Made by a program: the position numbers and the translations under genes. The notes below the pieces were generated by a model. That model searched no databases, was not told where the DNA came from, and saw nothing but the letters and a program-made list of their open reading frames with translations. A stretch of DNA of 64,000 nt from Maylandia zebra (taxonomy: Eukaryota > Chordata > Actinopteri > Cichliformes > Cichlidae), in contig NC_135187.1 in the NCBI RefSeq assembly GCF_041146795.1, forward strand, positions 22,499,556 to 22,563,555, written 5' to 3'. Below, piece by piece: positions 11,031 through 26,000 of the stretch. The number at the start of each line of letters is the position of its first letter. Positions within the stretch are counted from its first letter, which is position 1.

Positions 11031-14000
11031 TAGCAAAGTCCAATCTAGTCTTTCTATTCTTGAGGCTTATGAGATCTTATACCTTGCAGTGGACCCAGTG
11101 TATTTACTTTCATGCAGTCTCCTTCATGGTAGACTTAGATATCAATACTCCTATCTCCTGGAGAGTATTGTTCACTTGGTTGGCAGTTGTGAAAGGGTTT
11201 CTCTTCACCATAGAAGAAATTCTGCAAGCATGCAACAATGTTAGATTCCATGTACGTCCAGGCCTTTTTGATTTGCTGAGTTCACAAGTGGTTTCTTTCT
11301 TTCTCAGGATGTACCAAACTTTTTCATTACTAATATTGTAGCAATTTCTCAGATGTTTTTTTTTTTCTGTTTTCACAGCCTGAGGAAGGCCTGTTTTTGT
11401 CTGCTTAATTGATAATGACATATATACTCATGGCAACTTTATTAGGTATACCTGTTCAATTGCTTGTTTACATAATTACCTAATCTGTCAACCACGTGGC
11501 GGCAACACATTAGCTATGTAGACATGGACAAGGTGACATGCTGAAGTTCACACCAAGCATCAGAAAGCAGAAGAAAGGTGATTTAAGTGACTTTTTGTGA
11601 TTGTGGTTGCCAGATAGGCTGGTCTGAGTGTTACAGATATGGTTGAGCTAATGGTAATTACCTCCACATCCATCTCTAGGGTTTATAGAGATTCTTTAGA
11701 AAAAGATAAAATATCCAGTGAGCCGTAGTTCTCTAGGCAAAAATGCTTTGCTGATTCCAGAGGTCAGAGGACAATAGCCAGACTGATTCAAGTTGATAGG
11801 ATGGCAACGCTAACTCAAATAACAACTTTTTACAACCAAGTTATGAAAAAAAGCAAAATTTGTTATAGGTTTGCTACACCAGCAGAGGACCACATCAGCT
11901 ACCACTGCTGTCAGCTAAGAACAGGCAATTGAGGCGACAGTTCACACAGGGTCACCACAATTGGACAATAGAAGATTGAAAAAAAGATGCATCATGACTC
12001 TCATTTTCTGCCGCAACTTTTGGATGGAAGGGTCAGAATCTGGCTCAAACAACATAAAAGCATGGATCCGTCTTGCCTTCTGTCAGTTGTTCGGGCTGAT
12101 GGAGTTGTGATGGATATATTCTTGGCACACTTTTGGCCAACTGAGCATCTTTTAAACAAAAAGCCTGTTATTACTATATTATTCCATTTTTGAGGACCGT
12201 GTCCATCTTTTCATAACCACAGTGTACCCATCTTCTGATGGCTGCTTCCAGCAGGATACTGTTCCATGTCACAAAGCTTGTTTATCTCGAACTGGTTTCT
12301 TGAATATGACAGTGAGTTTACTGTACTCAAATGGCTTCCACAGTGGCCATATTCCAATCCAATAGAGCACCTTTGGGATGTGGTGAAACAGGAGATTCCC
12401 ACCCAGTGCAGCCAACAACTCTTCAGCAACTGTATGATGCTATCATGTCAATATTGACCGAAACTAAAGAGGACTGTTTCCAGTAAAAGAGGGTTCAACC
12501 CAATAATAACTGGTAATTAATCAAGTGGTCTAATATGTTTAAAGCAAGGAAAAATATGGAGAGAAATACATCTCAAAAGGGGTTGCAAATGCGTGGGATA
12601 TGATTCACTAGCGTAAACTAAGATTTACAAATGTGTGCAATGATTTGTTTGTAAGCACTGGTTGATTTTTCCCAGCGGAAGAATGTTCAACATGTAAAAG
12701 CAGATTATTGAAACCATATATTATATTTTATAGGCTATCGTGTAATGTCTGTAATTGGTTAATCACATTTTCTACGTTTTTTTAGAAAAAGAAATGTTCA
12801 CTTTGTTTGGAAAAAATAAAAAACGCTGCCCAGATGTCCCAGTTTTGCACTGGCACTTGAAACCAGCTGGCAGCATTCAATTTGTCTTAAATGTGGGCAT
12901 GCGACATGGTCTGTGCGTATTAGGCGATTCGTTCACATGCATTTAAAGTTTTGTAAGGGAGCGACAGAGCTGTTACGTGTGGTTTTACACATTTGTACGC
13001 ATAGAAAGGTTTTTAGAAGTCAAAAACTTGGGATTTTTGAGCTAAACTTAATATATTGTGCATAAGTGATCAGTATCAGTTTAGATGTACATATTTGTGA
13101 AATAATTTTACTTGTGCTCAAACTCCTTTGTATTTGTGCGTTGAGTCCTCAAAAGTTACACACAAATCATTTCACATATTTGTAAAGCTCAGTTTATGCT
13201 TGTATATCATGTTGTACGCCTTTGCAACCTTTTTGAGACATATTTCTCTTCATAGAAAAACAAATGTTAATAAACTTCCTCTTATAGAGGTGTAGCACAC
13301 TTGGTTCCTGAGAAGCAGTGAGCCTATAGTCTAGTTGAAGAACCGAATTTTCCAGTTTGATATGCATATTTAAACATTCAGCACGACTGCTTGCTTCTTC
13401 GCTCTGTGGGAGATACACTTGTGTACACTTTTACCTGTTTCAGGTGCAGAAAGGGTAAACATGGTGTCATCACTTTTATGAGTGGGAGAGAAAGTCAGGC
13501 CTCCGCAGATCTTTAGTGTAAGTGCAACTGCTTTATCATCTCAAAGTCTGAACACAGTGTCAACAAAAGGATTGCGTGTGACTCAGGAGTGCAAAAGCTA
13601 ACTGGCATGAAGCTTTATGGCACGTCATTGCTTTGCAATGTACAAGTGTCAAGGAAAAACATGCCAGCAGAGCATAAAGGAATTGAGACACTTGGAATCA
13701 TTTGATTCTAATAGATTGCATCATTTTGGAACAGCTTTTGTGTTAAATATTTGCTTTTTCACTCCATACTTATTTCTGTCTATGCTGTTTTCGCTTTTCT
13801 AGACAAATGAAGTGACCAACAGGAAACAATGTCATCGTTCCAGGTGGTGGATTCATCGCCGGGCAGCAGCGTCAGCGTGATGGAAACGTCCAACTTTGCC
13901 CACGTTATTTTTCAGAATGTGGGGAAGAGTTTCCTACCCCAGGCACCCTTGGAGTGTCGTTACACCCTGACCCCTTACATTACTCCCCACCCCAAAGACT

Positions 14001-17000
14001 GGGTGGGCATTTTCAAGGTACATACACACACACACACACACACTACAGCTGCTATTACTCAGACCACGCTTCAAAGACAAAAGCAGGCATAATCGGTTAA
14101 AGACCAGACGTTTATATAATAGGAATCATTTGTGTTACCGAGACATACTTAGTGAATAAAACAATTTCCCGCCCATTATACGAGTGTTTTTTGACATGGA
14201 TTATGTGTTAGCGTTTTATTAATTGGCCATAGGTTTGTACTTGGCACATTAACACATACATCCGCCTTGACGCTAATGGCTGAGCTCTTCTCTACATGCC
14301 TAAAACCTCACCGCAAGCTTTGGTGTGGTTGCTCTACATGCAGAAGGAGGAAGAGTGTGCATGGTGGGCTGGTTACAGTAGGTCTCACTGGAAGGGGGAC
14401 GAGGCAATCATTTGGTACTCTTTATGAACCATTCTGATTCCTATTAAGAACACACACACACTTTTGGCATGTTGGCTCACCATCTCTTTCCATCCTTTTC
14501 GCTGCTTCCTGCTAAGCAGCATCCCCCCGTGCTCCGTCCTTTTATCGGGGCCATCAAATCTCACACGTAATTAACAGGAAATGCGAATGAGGAAGCTTAA
14601 TGTCTCGTAAAGTCAAAAGACAAACATTTTATCGTTGTTTAAGAACTGACTTCAAATCCACCAGCTCAATTAAAAAAGAATAAAGACGCCGCGTTTATTT
14701 GGAAAAAAAGTCGATTGGAAAATGTAATTATTGTAATCCGTGCTAATGAAACCTGTTTGATGGTTAGAGCTTCATGGCAGGGAGCAAGCAGACCACGCTT
14801 CTTTAATCCTTTTGACGTATACGTCTGTCTTTTGTGTGTGTTCACAGAGATGTTATTTTACAGCAGCAAAATCTCTGCAGTATCAGTGTATACTGTCTGT
14901 TACAAGAATATTTAACCATTTCAACTAATAATTATTTTGTCAGGTAATCAAGTTTAGTATTTAAAGGGGTTTTACAAATGGTAATGACCACTGGAAATCA
15001 CTTGAATGATTTTTACCTCCTTTTTCCTCAGTTGGGCAGGTTTAGTTTCTTTGTTTCTGTTGGAAGGATTACTTCCAACGGACTTAGACTAAATTAGAGG
15101 TGATTAACTTTTGGAGTCAGTCAAGATCTGGCTCCAGAAATTAGTTTGAAGGATTTTGTACCATTGTGAGCAGAATTGTACATTTAATATCAGCTCTACA
15201 TACATATCAAATAGGAAGACGCCTTGATGTCCTAGATATTCTTTTTGATCTAGAAACTCAGCTTGTACATGGCACAGAGAGAGACTTCAGAGCCTCTGGC
15301 AGAGGTATGAAGTATCAGACTTCCCCTGCATGGTTTTCACTGGGTATTTGGAAACTGTAAGCTTGCTTATTTAAAAAAAAATGACTGTTTACATTTGACT
15401 TTTTCCTCAAACGTCTTGAACTCACTGTTGAATACTCTGTGTTTGAGTCCTGGAGGCAAAACTGTTCCACAGAGATGACTCAGAAAGAGAATATTTTCTT
15501 CCTCTTACCTCCGACATCCACAGGCGTTACCTGAACGCTAGAGAGACTGAGTAATGAAGCCGAGAGACCGAGTAACAAAGCTGACTTGCTAAGAGGATGA
15601 CTCAGGTGGCTCAGAGAGGCAGTACTCAGTTGAGTTGTGTACAGACACCCCCTAGTGGTCGAAAATATTCATAGCCCACAATAAGGATCCTGCCATAACA
15701 AATGTGCTCCTAGATGGTGTTGCATTGAAACAGTACTCACATACACAGTGAAGATCAACAGTTCCCATTACAATCAAGCTTGCTTAGCTTTCTTTCTTTC
15801 GTCTCTTTGCGTCACTGAAAAGCATTTCAACATATTTGTTTTATTTGGCTACTGACAGCCTGATTTAGTTTGATGTTTGACTCACGTGCACACACACACG
15901 CTAATGCACACACACATTCATCTCCCTGAAAAGCCCCGTGGAGGTTTTTGGTTGTGGCATGTTCGTTGGGTCGGCAGGGAGAAACCCGTTGTGTGAGTGT
16001 ATAATTAAAGTGTCATCGTGCTGTTCCCTCACACCTTGGACGAATGATTGATAGCTGCTTTGCCTGTGATTATTTTATAACAGCACTCATCTGTTGGAAT
16101 GCCACACCATACCTAACCAAGTGTCAGTCAACTTCACTCTGCAATTAGCAAAATTATTTATGTCTGTTCTCTCTTAAGCAAATACACATGACCACACGAA
16201 CAAACCTGGCTGGAGTCCCATCGCAGCCCCGCTTCTCACTCAGATGCTGTTGGCGGTGGAAGGAATGTTCTTGGCAGCAAGATTTCACGTTGACAATTAC
16301 CATTTGTTTGGAGCAGCATTATACGCAGCGTAATGGGGTTGATGCGGCACACACTGCAATTACGTTTCGGTGCAACAACATTATCAAATCTGAAAGCCTG
16401 ACAAACGTTTTGAGTAGCTCGGGTGATTTACTGTCGTCACCTGAAGCTTCCGTGTTTTGTTTTTGTTGACTGTTTTTTTGTACTTGAAAGTCATTTAATG
16501 ATTTAATCAGTTAAAAGTCATTTATTTTAATATTTTCCTACAGAAACAGTTTTTTAAAAACTCAGCTCATTAAAGAGAAAATCAGCAAGCGTTGCCTGTT
16601 GATCATCTAAGTGTGATATTCTTTGGTTAACTCTTCTTTTTTTTTTCTTTTTTTCTTTTCTTTTAAGAAAACAAAACGTCCTGCACTTCCACAGATGGTT
16701 GAGTTCACTGCAGCTGAAACGTAGTTATGTAATGTCACAATAATGCATCGCGTACTTATGAGTACGAGTTGCAGGGAGGTATGCGTGTGCGCGTGCGTCC
16801 AAGACGGGGCGCGTGCGCGGCTGTATGTGACAGATTTACAATGCACGGAGCTGAATTGGGACGGGCACGACGACCTTTCATCATCTGTCTTCTAACAACA
16901 CGTGAAATCCAGGGAATTACATTTCCCTTCTCATTTTCTGTAAAATTTTCACCTTATTTGTATCCACTCTCCCCCTTCCCTCGCCTCCCCCCTCCCCCCC

Positions 17001-20000
17001 CCCCATTTCTTTGTTGGCTAGTCTCTGCAGCCCCCACGAGCCCACGATTGTATGCAGACGAGCCCCCCTTGCCCTTCCACCCTTTTCTCACACCTTTGCT
17101 GGTCCTCTTTTTTGTGGGTCCAAAAGGGGAAGGAACTGAGGGAAAGGAGTGAAAGGGGGAGGAGGTGTGTGGAGAAATGAGGGGTTTTAAATGTTTCCAT
17201 TCTTGCTTTGAACATTGGATGTAGTCCTCCAGAATGCTTCATCAAGCATCTTTTCAAATCAGATCTAACGATTAACACATGTTTGCTGGAAAATTTGGCC
17301 TTCTTCAGCGTGATTTGAACTGCAGCACACAACTTTTACACTGTGGGATCGTTTGTTTATTTTTGTTTTTAATGTCTCCTCAGGTGGGTTGGAGCACAGC
17401 CAGAGATTACTACACTTTCGTTTGGTCTCCTATGCCTGAAAACTATGAACCAGGAAGTACTGCGCACAGGGCTGTGGTGTTTCAAGGTACAGCACACACA
17501 AGCACGCACACTTACATACTATTTAAACCACTATACAAACCCAGGGTATTCCAAAGTTACTCCTCCATTTTACAGTGCATATAAAAACCAGCACTTTTAT
17601 TTAATAAGGGAACACGACCGCAAACTGAGGCCTGGGACCTGAGCACCTCTCAAACCACACACAGACACACACAGACACAGACAGTTGAGGGCCTGCAAAC
17701 TGGTTTTACTGGGCCTGGAACGGTCAGACATTACACAGTGAAAATATGAGAGCACGCTGCGGTGTGTCAGGAGTCAGTAAAACCAGTTGGCTTCTGGATA
17801 TTCCTCTACTGCCCTAGAGGACCAGGGCTCACACTTGAATAATGTGCTTCAGTTTCCAGTGTAACCTTGGAATGCTCGAACCCAGCATATGTAATGTATT
17901 TTCTAGCTAAATCCTCTGCATAAGTCTTCTCAATGCTGGTGATTTTTTCTTTCTCTGCTTTGAAGCAGAACAGTTGGATGGATATTTGGGGTGATATTGT
18001 AAATATAGGCAGTCTAGAACAGTTTTGAGCAGGTTTGGTCTATAAAAGAACCCATTATGTTAATTTCCAGCTGCGTGTTTTTATTCTTGGTCTATAAAGA
18101 AGGAGCTTTGGATGATTCACAGTTTAAGTTCTTCGTGCTGCACCTGACACTTAAGCTTTTATTTCAGGAGATATATGTGTATATGTGAACGATTATAAGG
18201 AAGGACACAACGTGCCAACATTACGTTCTTTTTTCTTTGCTGTGCAGCTTATTATGTTCCTAAATCTGATGGAGAGTTTTACCAGTTCTGTTACGTCACT
18301 CACGCTGGTGACATCAGAGGAGCCAGCACACCCTTCCAGTTCAGGTCAGCCACGCCCACCGAAGAGCTGCTGACTGTTACTGAGGATGACAGCAACTCCG
18401 ACATACTGGTCGTCACCACCAAAACGGGCCTGCTAGAGGTAGAATGCACAAAATGTTATTATTTATTTATTTCCCCAGTTTTCTTAACCCCTCTGGTCTT
18501 GAGTCATCAAACAGCGATCTGCAGTGTAACTGACTATAGAATCAGCACTCTAAATAGGGGAAAAAATGAGAGGTAAATGTAATAAATTGCAGAAGACCAG
18601 AAGATAACCGTGACCAATCCCCTTCAAATTGAGTCGATCTGATTTTTTTTCTGCTTCTCCTTCTGCCTGTTAGCGTGTGGAGGAAGCACAGCAGGAGCGC
18701 AGGGAACTGCTGAAAGCTATGCGTCTCCTGCAAGAGGAGAAGCAACAGCTGCAGGAGGAGCAGAAGCGACTGGCCAGGGAAAGGGAGCAGGAGAGGGAGA
18801 CGTGCTGCCTGCTGCGGACACATAACCAGGTTAGAGGTAGTGGGCTAAGTTTTGAATAGTACAGGCTCCCACGGAGGGGGAGGGAAACCTGTAGGGGCAG
18901 CTGTGGCTCAGGAGGTAGAGTGGGCCGTCCACTAATCAGAAGGTTGGTGGTGCAATCCCCAGCTCCTGCAGTCTTCATTTCAAGAATCCTTGAAATGTAG
19001 TTCCGCTGATACATTCATTGTGCATGAATGTCTGACAAGGAGCTTAGGCCTAGAATAAAGTCAGAATGTGTGTGTGTGTGAGTGAAAAGGGGCTCGTAGT
19101 AAAAAAGCACTTTGAGTTCTCAATTAGGAGTAGAAAACTCCTGTATAAGTGTCCATCCTAATTAATGAGTCTAAAAATAAATAACTGGTATTTCTCGTTT
19201 TTTCTTTTCGTTTTTTTTTTAAATTGCGGTTAAATTTGGAACCCTGAGCAATGTTCCCACCCTTAAAATAGCCCACAGGTTTTTATCCAGTTGTGACATG
19301 ACAGGCCTACGTCAGCAATGTTGGATTAGCCCCAGAGCCTACATCTCTCATCTGCTTGTTGTCATCGCCAACAATGATGAACTTGTTTTAATGTCCGATG
19401 GTAACCTCAGCCAACCCACAAACCAAGCAATTAATATTCCTAACGTTAAGTAACAGAGCTCATTCTGTCTTCAGTTTAAAAGTCAGAAGTTTTATTTAGA
19501 ATGGTATTTAAAAAATCTGAAGTCTTCACTCGCCCTAAGCCCCGTAGTAGCAAAAATATTTGGGAATACTCAATAGAGTTCAAATGTCCGTACATGGATA
19601 AAATAAATAAACGGTATATATGCAACCTTGAGACTGAAGAGAGTTAAGACAGTTTCGGTGTGTGTGTGTAGTTGTATTTAGTGTATGGGTGTGTACAGGT
19701 GAGTGTGTAGATGGACACAGGCTTGGAGCCAGTTCCTCACCAGTGATCATAGGTCTGAAAACTTCAAAGGGCTAAATTCATGTATAATCTGTTTCCATGT
19801 TTGACAGACACACAAAAAGCTGCTCAGTGTGTGTCTGTTTGTGCATGTGTTTGTGTGTGTGTGTGTCTTTTTCTCCCTCTTTAACGACCTGACTCAGTGG
19901 GCCAGAACGGAATTGGGACACAGTTTTTCTTGGGCATCTGGCGTCAGGGACGATGCCATCGCAACCACAGAGTGAACAAACATGACGTCAAACGCACACA

Positions 20001-23000
20001 CACACCCACGTGCATGCGCCTGCACAAACCCCCGTCCCCTCCGTCCCCTTAGGCTGTCACATTCACATTCAGGTTCTACACAACAGGGCCCCTCTAATGT
20101 GCATTTACACATGCACAAGCATGCACACACACACACACACACACACAAACGCGCTCATTATGCCACCCGCTTGCAAACCCTTTTAGTCTGTGTGTGGAAT
20201 GAGAGGAGGGTAGTCCGCAAAACCGCCTGTCTGAAAAAAGAGCCCTGCCCAGCCTGAGGGACAAACACCACTCAGTCACGCGATGCAGTGGCCACTGCTT
20301 TCTCACTGTCTTATTTTCTTCCCTCTCGCTTTTTTTCTCTCTCCCTCAGAGTTTCTTAATTGGCATGACGAGGAAATAAATTTTAAATCCAAGTTAAAAT
20401 GATACGTTTAGAAAAATCTGTCAAAATGAATAAAGTTAAAAAAAAAAAAAAAAAAAAACCTTCTACACCCAGTTCGTCCGCTATGTCCCTCACACCTTCT
20501 TCACTCACTCACCAGGATGAGTCACATTTTAGCATTTTATGAGATCCTCATTTGATAAGCAGTAGCTTGGCACACACGCCTAAAAACAGTCACCTCAAGC
20601 TAGCTCAATAAAAGTAGGAGAGGGGAGTTGGCAGAGAGAAGTGAAACCCAGAAAGTTGCCAGGTTTTTCTGAGCTTGAAGCCAGTCTCTTATCGCCCCCT
20701 AGTGCAGCTTCCTGGTGTAGATCCACAGGCTGCTTTGAGTTAGTCTGTTGCTCCTTTTTCCCCCCCTTTTTTTCTTTCTTTTTTTTTTTTATGAAGGACA
20801 AAATCGCCATAAATTACACACACACGCTCTGTTATTACCATGCTGCTTTTCATTCAACAGGCATGTCCATCTGCAGATATACGACCTGTGTGAATAGGGG
20901 TGTGTGTGTCATTTGTAAAACATTTACAGTAGGTGCGTTAGCTCGTGGCTCGCTGATGAAAATATCCTTTGAGTTTCTTAACGTGAAAACATAAGTACAT
21001 ATTTTGTGGCTGCTAATTTTACGACTATACTTTTTATAAGGTCTTTACGCACTGCTAAAGTGCTTCCCAAACGCCAGCCGTAAAAATCATACAGTAATCT
21101 ATGCAGAGCCAAGCCCAGAGGGAGACGGGCCTGAGTATGCGTTGGAGTGTGCATGTGCACTCTGTCTGTCTCTTGTATGTCCTTGACTGTGTAACTGTGT
21201 GTCTGTCTTTCCTAGTGTGTGAAAGAGAATGGGTGTGTTAAGGGCTCATACTACAAAATAAAGGAAGGGTGTGTGCACAGGTATGTTGTCCTGTCACAAC
21301 CAATATTAGCTATGCATGATTTAATGTCGTTCACTGCTAATTCGCAGCAAGTTCAAACAAGGTATTTCCTCTGCAGGCACACCACACGGAGAAAACAAAA
21401 CTGATATAATGTGTTGTTTGATAGCAGTAAATTGTTTTGTACTTCCACTACAGGATGCTACTGAACATTTTTTTTGGAATCTACATAGTTATTCTGTGCT
21501 TTGTGTCCAACAAAAGACTTAATGAGTCATAACTTGTAACCAGTTATTTATGAGTGATGAGATAAGGCTTTATTGAACCCCTAGAGGGGAATTCACATGT
21601 TACAGCTGCACTAGAAATATGCCGTAGAGGTCGAGAACAGTAATAAATAATTAAATACAGTTGTGGTCAGAAGTTTACATACAGTCATCGTGGGCACAAA
21701 TGCAATGTTAATTTGGGGCTTTTAATGATTTCTTTCAACTTTTTACAGGATGGCATGGTTGCATAGTTTAGATCTTTAATGACAAACAAGAATTGGATAC
21801 ACAAGTTGCACAGACTAAAAAAACTTTTAATATTTGGTTAAATGTCCCTTAACAAATAATACCTCCATCAGACTTTTTTTTCTGGCATAATTCAGATTAA
21901 TATTTGACCACTCTTCCTGGAAAAGTTTCATTTAAATCGGCTGGCTTCCTGGCACGGATCTGGCACTTAAGCATAGTCCAAGAGTTTTCAGTGGGATTGT
22001 GATCAAGACTTGTGGAAGGCTATTCCATAAACTTAATATAATCCAAAACCAGTTTTGATGTGTGTTTGAGATCATTGTTCCATTGGAACACCCATGTGTC
22101 CAAGTTGAAGAATTTGAAGGTACTCCTCTTTCATTATACCATCCATTCCATGTAGTGTACCAGTATGACTGGCAGGAAACCAGCCACCGAGCATGATGTT
22201 ACAACTACCATGCTTGACAGTTGGTACAGCATTCTTAGGTTTGAAAGCCTCATCTTTATTCCTCCAGTAATCTATCTTGTCTATCTTTGTTTTGTGTGAG
22301 CATAAAAGTCACATGAGACGATGAAGGCATTATGTGACATTAGTCCATGTGGGCAGCTATAAATTTCAGTCAAGTTTGAAGGTGTCAGTTTTGGAGCAGA
22401 GGATTCTTTCCTGGTCAGCACCCTCTAAGTCTATGCCAATGTAAAACTTGCTTCACTGTGGACAGTGGTGATTTGTGTTTCCTGGGTTGATCCTGAACAT
22501 CCTAACAAAATTCCTTTCATCTGAGGGTGATAGTTCCAAACCTTGGTAAAGACACAGCGGAGTTACATACAGTTGTTTGAGCTGATGATCTTGAAATCTG
22601 TAGTTCTTTGCAAATGTCTCCCAAAGACCCTCCCAACTTGTGTAAATTTAGACTTCCCTCTCTTCACTGAGTTCCTTGGACTTTCCCATTGTTCTAACTA
22701 ACGATCAGTCCAATATGTGCTGTCAAATAAATGCTTTTTATGGCGAACTGAAGCTACAATTTGTTGTCAAGATGATGTAGAACCTTCAGTACCACTTCAC
22801 AAAAGATATAAGTGAATGTATGTATATGTATGAGCTTGTATGTATACTTTTGACATGTTTGAGAGAAGGATTTGGGAAAATCCAAAATAAATTCAAACTT
22901 TTACACCCAATTCTTGTTTTTAAAGTCCTTAAAGATCCTGAAAAAAGGACAGTTAAAGAAAATCACAAAAAGTCCATAATTATTATGATGTTCGTGGCCA

Positions 23001-26000
23001 AGAGGAGTGTTTGTGTGTGTTTAAGCTTCTGACCATAACTTTTGATTAAAAAAAAATTCTATTTATGCTGTACAAATGATAAGAAATATATAGAGACAGT
23101 AGTATTTGAAATATAGTGAATGGGTTTGGCAGGGCTATAATAGAGCTCTTCAGCTACTGAGATTGACTGTAGTGGCTGTCAGGCTGATGTACAGCTACCT
23201 CTCTGGCCCGCAGGAGCTGCTGCGTTCTTCACAGGGCCTGTCAGAAGAGAGGGAGGAGGTAAGGCGGAGGCTGACAGAGGCTACGGACCGGGTACGCCAG
23301 CTAGAGGAGGACCTGCTGGGAGTCACTCAGAGGGGCCTGCAAAAGGAGACAGAGCTGGATTGGTGAGTGAAGAATGGCAACATGTAACCATCAGTCATCC
23401 ATTTGAAGACAGACTGTTTACATAAATCTAAGCAAGCTTAACATCAGCCTCACAGATGTGGAATATGTGTAGAATAGTTTTGCATGCGTGTTTACTTCCC
23501 AGGTTTAAACATGCATACAAAATTGTGCCAGATGCTGCACAGGAATATGTCAGCCTGGCTTTAACATATTTCACTGGCATCTGATGGCTCTCATTTGATA
23601 TTTTCCGGCCTTATACACACACAGATTATACCCATCAGTAAAGCCATGTTTAAGGTGTCCACTTAATCACTAAATAGCTTTTTGTAAGAAAACTTTAGAT
23701 TTATAATATGAGACACAAGAAAGCACTAAAGAAGTTGTTTTTCAATATGTCTTTCAGTCTGCGTGATCGCTTAAAGAAGCTGACAGCAGAGAGAGACAGT
23801 CTGGAGAGCCAGCTGAAGAATGAGAAGGATGAGCGAGATCTTTATAAGGTGAAGAAGTGTTTTACGTGAAAGGCTGACTATTTTTTTTTTTTTTGTACCA
23901 GCCGAGGGTGTGTTTTTGTCTGCATTCTTACTTGACCAGTTCTGTTTAACTGTTTCGCCATATGTGTAGGCCCACCTGCGCAGCACAGAACTGGAGAACA
24001 CTAAGCTGAGCGCAGAGCTTCAGATGCTAAAGGCGGTGGAGCTGAACCGGGAGGTGACCATCGCTCAGTTCCAAGAGGAGCTGGAGAGGCTCAGGGCCTG
24101 CGTTGCACAGAGAGACAGTCTGGAGAAAGAGCTGCTGGCACACAAAGCTGACAAAGTAAAAGTGCTTGTGCATATTATTGCTGGCAACACTAAAGTAGTA
24201 CTCAAAATGTAAACAAAAATGTCCACTAATCGCAGGGTTAGCATTTTGATGGTATAGCTTTAGTAAAATCAGTTGCACTATATTTAAATTTCTTCTTTCT
24301 GTCTTTAGGCAGAGCTGGCCCGTGTACGTGAGCAGCTCCGTCAGGCTGAGGAGCAGCTCCAGGCATCCCGGCAACAGGCCTCTCTGCTAGCCTCGGAGCT
24401 GCGTGACTCAGCCAGTACTCGCGACCACACGATGACCGAGCTTTACCGCGCCCGCTTAGAAGCCGACAAGCTCCGTGCCAGTTTAGCTGATGCCCAGGCA
24501 GAGTGCCAACGCATGGAGAGCCAGCTTGACCGCATGAGGAGCACTGCACAGAAGGAAGTGGTCAGTGGTCGACTTCCTTAATATCTGTCCCTGTGTTTAG
24601 GGAAAAGAAGTTTAGGGAAATCTGTAGCTAAACATGGAAAGGAATTTTCACACTTTTCAGTTTTATTTAGATGGATGATTTTTATATGAGAACTGAGGAC
24701 AACCGATTTAAGCAAGAGAAATTTTAACTGTTTACCATTTTAACAAAGAACACAGTGCAAAGAAGATTTTGGCGTTGAGCCTTTTTTTTGTTTGTTTATA
24801 ATTTATTGCTGAACAGTTTGAACTGTGTTAGATTACAAAGCTCCTGCCTTAGTCGTTCTGAGTCTCAAATATTTGTTATATTAAAATGGAGATAAATGAA
24901 TTCACAAATACTTTTTTTTGTTTGTTTTTATTTAATCAATTTTTTTAACACTGTGTGTTCAGGGTGTTGGGACCAATGGGGACATGACCCCCAGCATGAT
25001 TGTGGTGTCAGAGGCAGAGGCTGAGCTGCAGAGGGAAGTGGAGGAGCTGAAGCTGCGTCTCCACATGGCTGCAGAGCACTATAAGGAGAAGTACCGGGAG
25101 TGTCAGCGCCTCCGCAGACAGGTGGCCAAACTGAACACAGCGGAGTCCCAAGGGGTGAGTAATTTTTAGCAATGCTCATCAGGCTGAAAAGAAACATTTC
25201 GTTCAGTTCCATATGTGCCTAAACCAGCAAAATTGCATTTCATTGATGTGTATATCTTTGCAGGAGCCAAAGAGAAATGCATCTACTGAGACAACACTGG
25301 AGCCACTGACCCCTAGTCCAGAGTCACCAACAGGAGGTACATACATTCAGATAAAGGGCATATTCCATCTGTCCATTTTCTGCCATTTATCCAGGTCTAG
25401 GTTGGGGAGACAGCAAAGACGCCAAGACCTCCTTCTCCCCAGCCTCCTTCTCCAGTCAAGAGATGTAATTTCTCTAGCATTTCTGGCTGACCACTTCAAC
25501 TGCCTCCTTTCAATGTGGAAGAGTAGCAGCTCAGTCATTCTGAGTGAATGACTGAGTTCCTTACCTTATCTCTGCGGACCTGTATTCACAATCTCAGTTT
25601 CTCACGACCATAGGTGAGAGTAGGAACAAGATCAGTCAGTAAATCGACAGCTTCATTTTCATACTCGGCTTTCTCTTTAGGCAAGGCAAGGCAAGGCAAG
25701 TTTATTTGTATAGCACAATTCAACAACAAGGTGATTCAAAGTGCTTTACAGAGACATTAGAAACAAGAACAAATAAAAAGCATGATTTAAAATTGATTAA
25801 AACAAGCAAATAAACTAACTAACTAATTAACAAACAAACAAACAAACAAAACAGTATATAAAATCAAAACAGATAAAATCAGAACAGTAGATAAAATCAG
25901 TAGTTAAATGTAAGTTTTGAAATTTAAGCTTAAAGTGTGGATTTGGTGCTTTATTCAAATGCAGCTGAGAACAGGTGAGTCTTCAACCTGGATTTAAATA

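Larger units (their letters stand above)
9514..13802 (+). other. tax1bp1 intron 1
   Basis: Holds two degenerate Tc1-like transposons (about 10130-11430 minus, about 11432-12500 plus) and a terminal-inverted-repeat element (12610-13200). No coding exon was seen. Confidence 0.85.
18830..23213 (+). other. tax1bp1 intron 5
   Basis: Holds a tRNA-derived SINE (18894-19157), GT/CA tracts near 19850 and 20126, a poly-A run at 20440-20458, a LINE tail-like piece (21550-21640) and a Tc1-like transposon (21658-23040). No exon was seen. Confidence 0.8.

Noticed and set aside
16188..17584. Several ORFs of 90-130 residues in tax1bp1 intron 2 and near exon 3
   Set aside because: Low complexity or no known motif; only the piece 17384-17486 is a true exon.
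18894..18965. Possible functional tRNA gene
   Set aside because: A- and B-box-like words exist, but there is no cloverleaf and the tail is that of a SINE.
19983..19990. CRE TGACGTCA in tax1bp1 intron 5
   Set aside because: Isolated 8-mer expected about once per window; not near a promoter.
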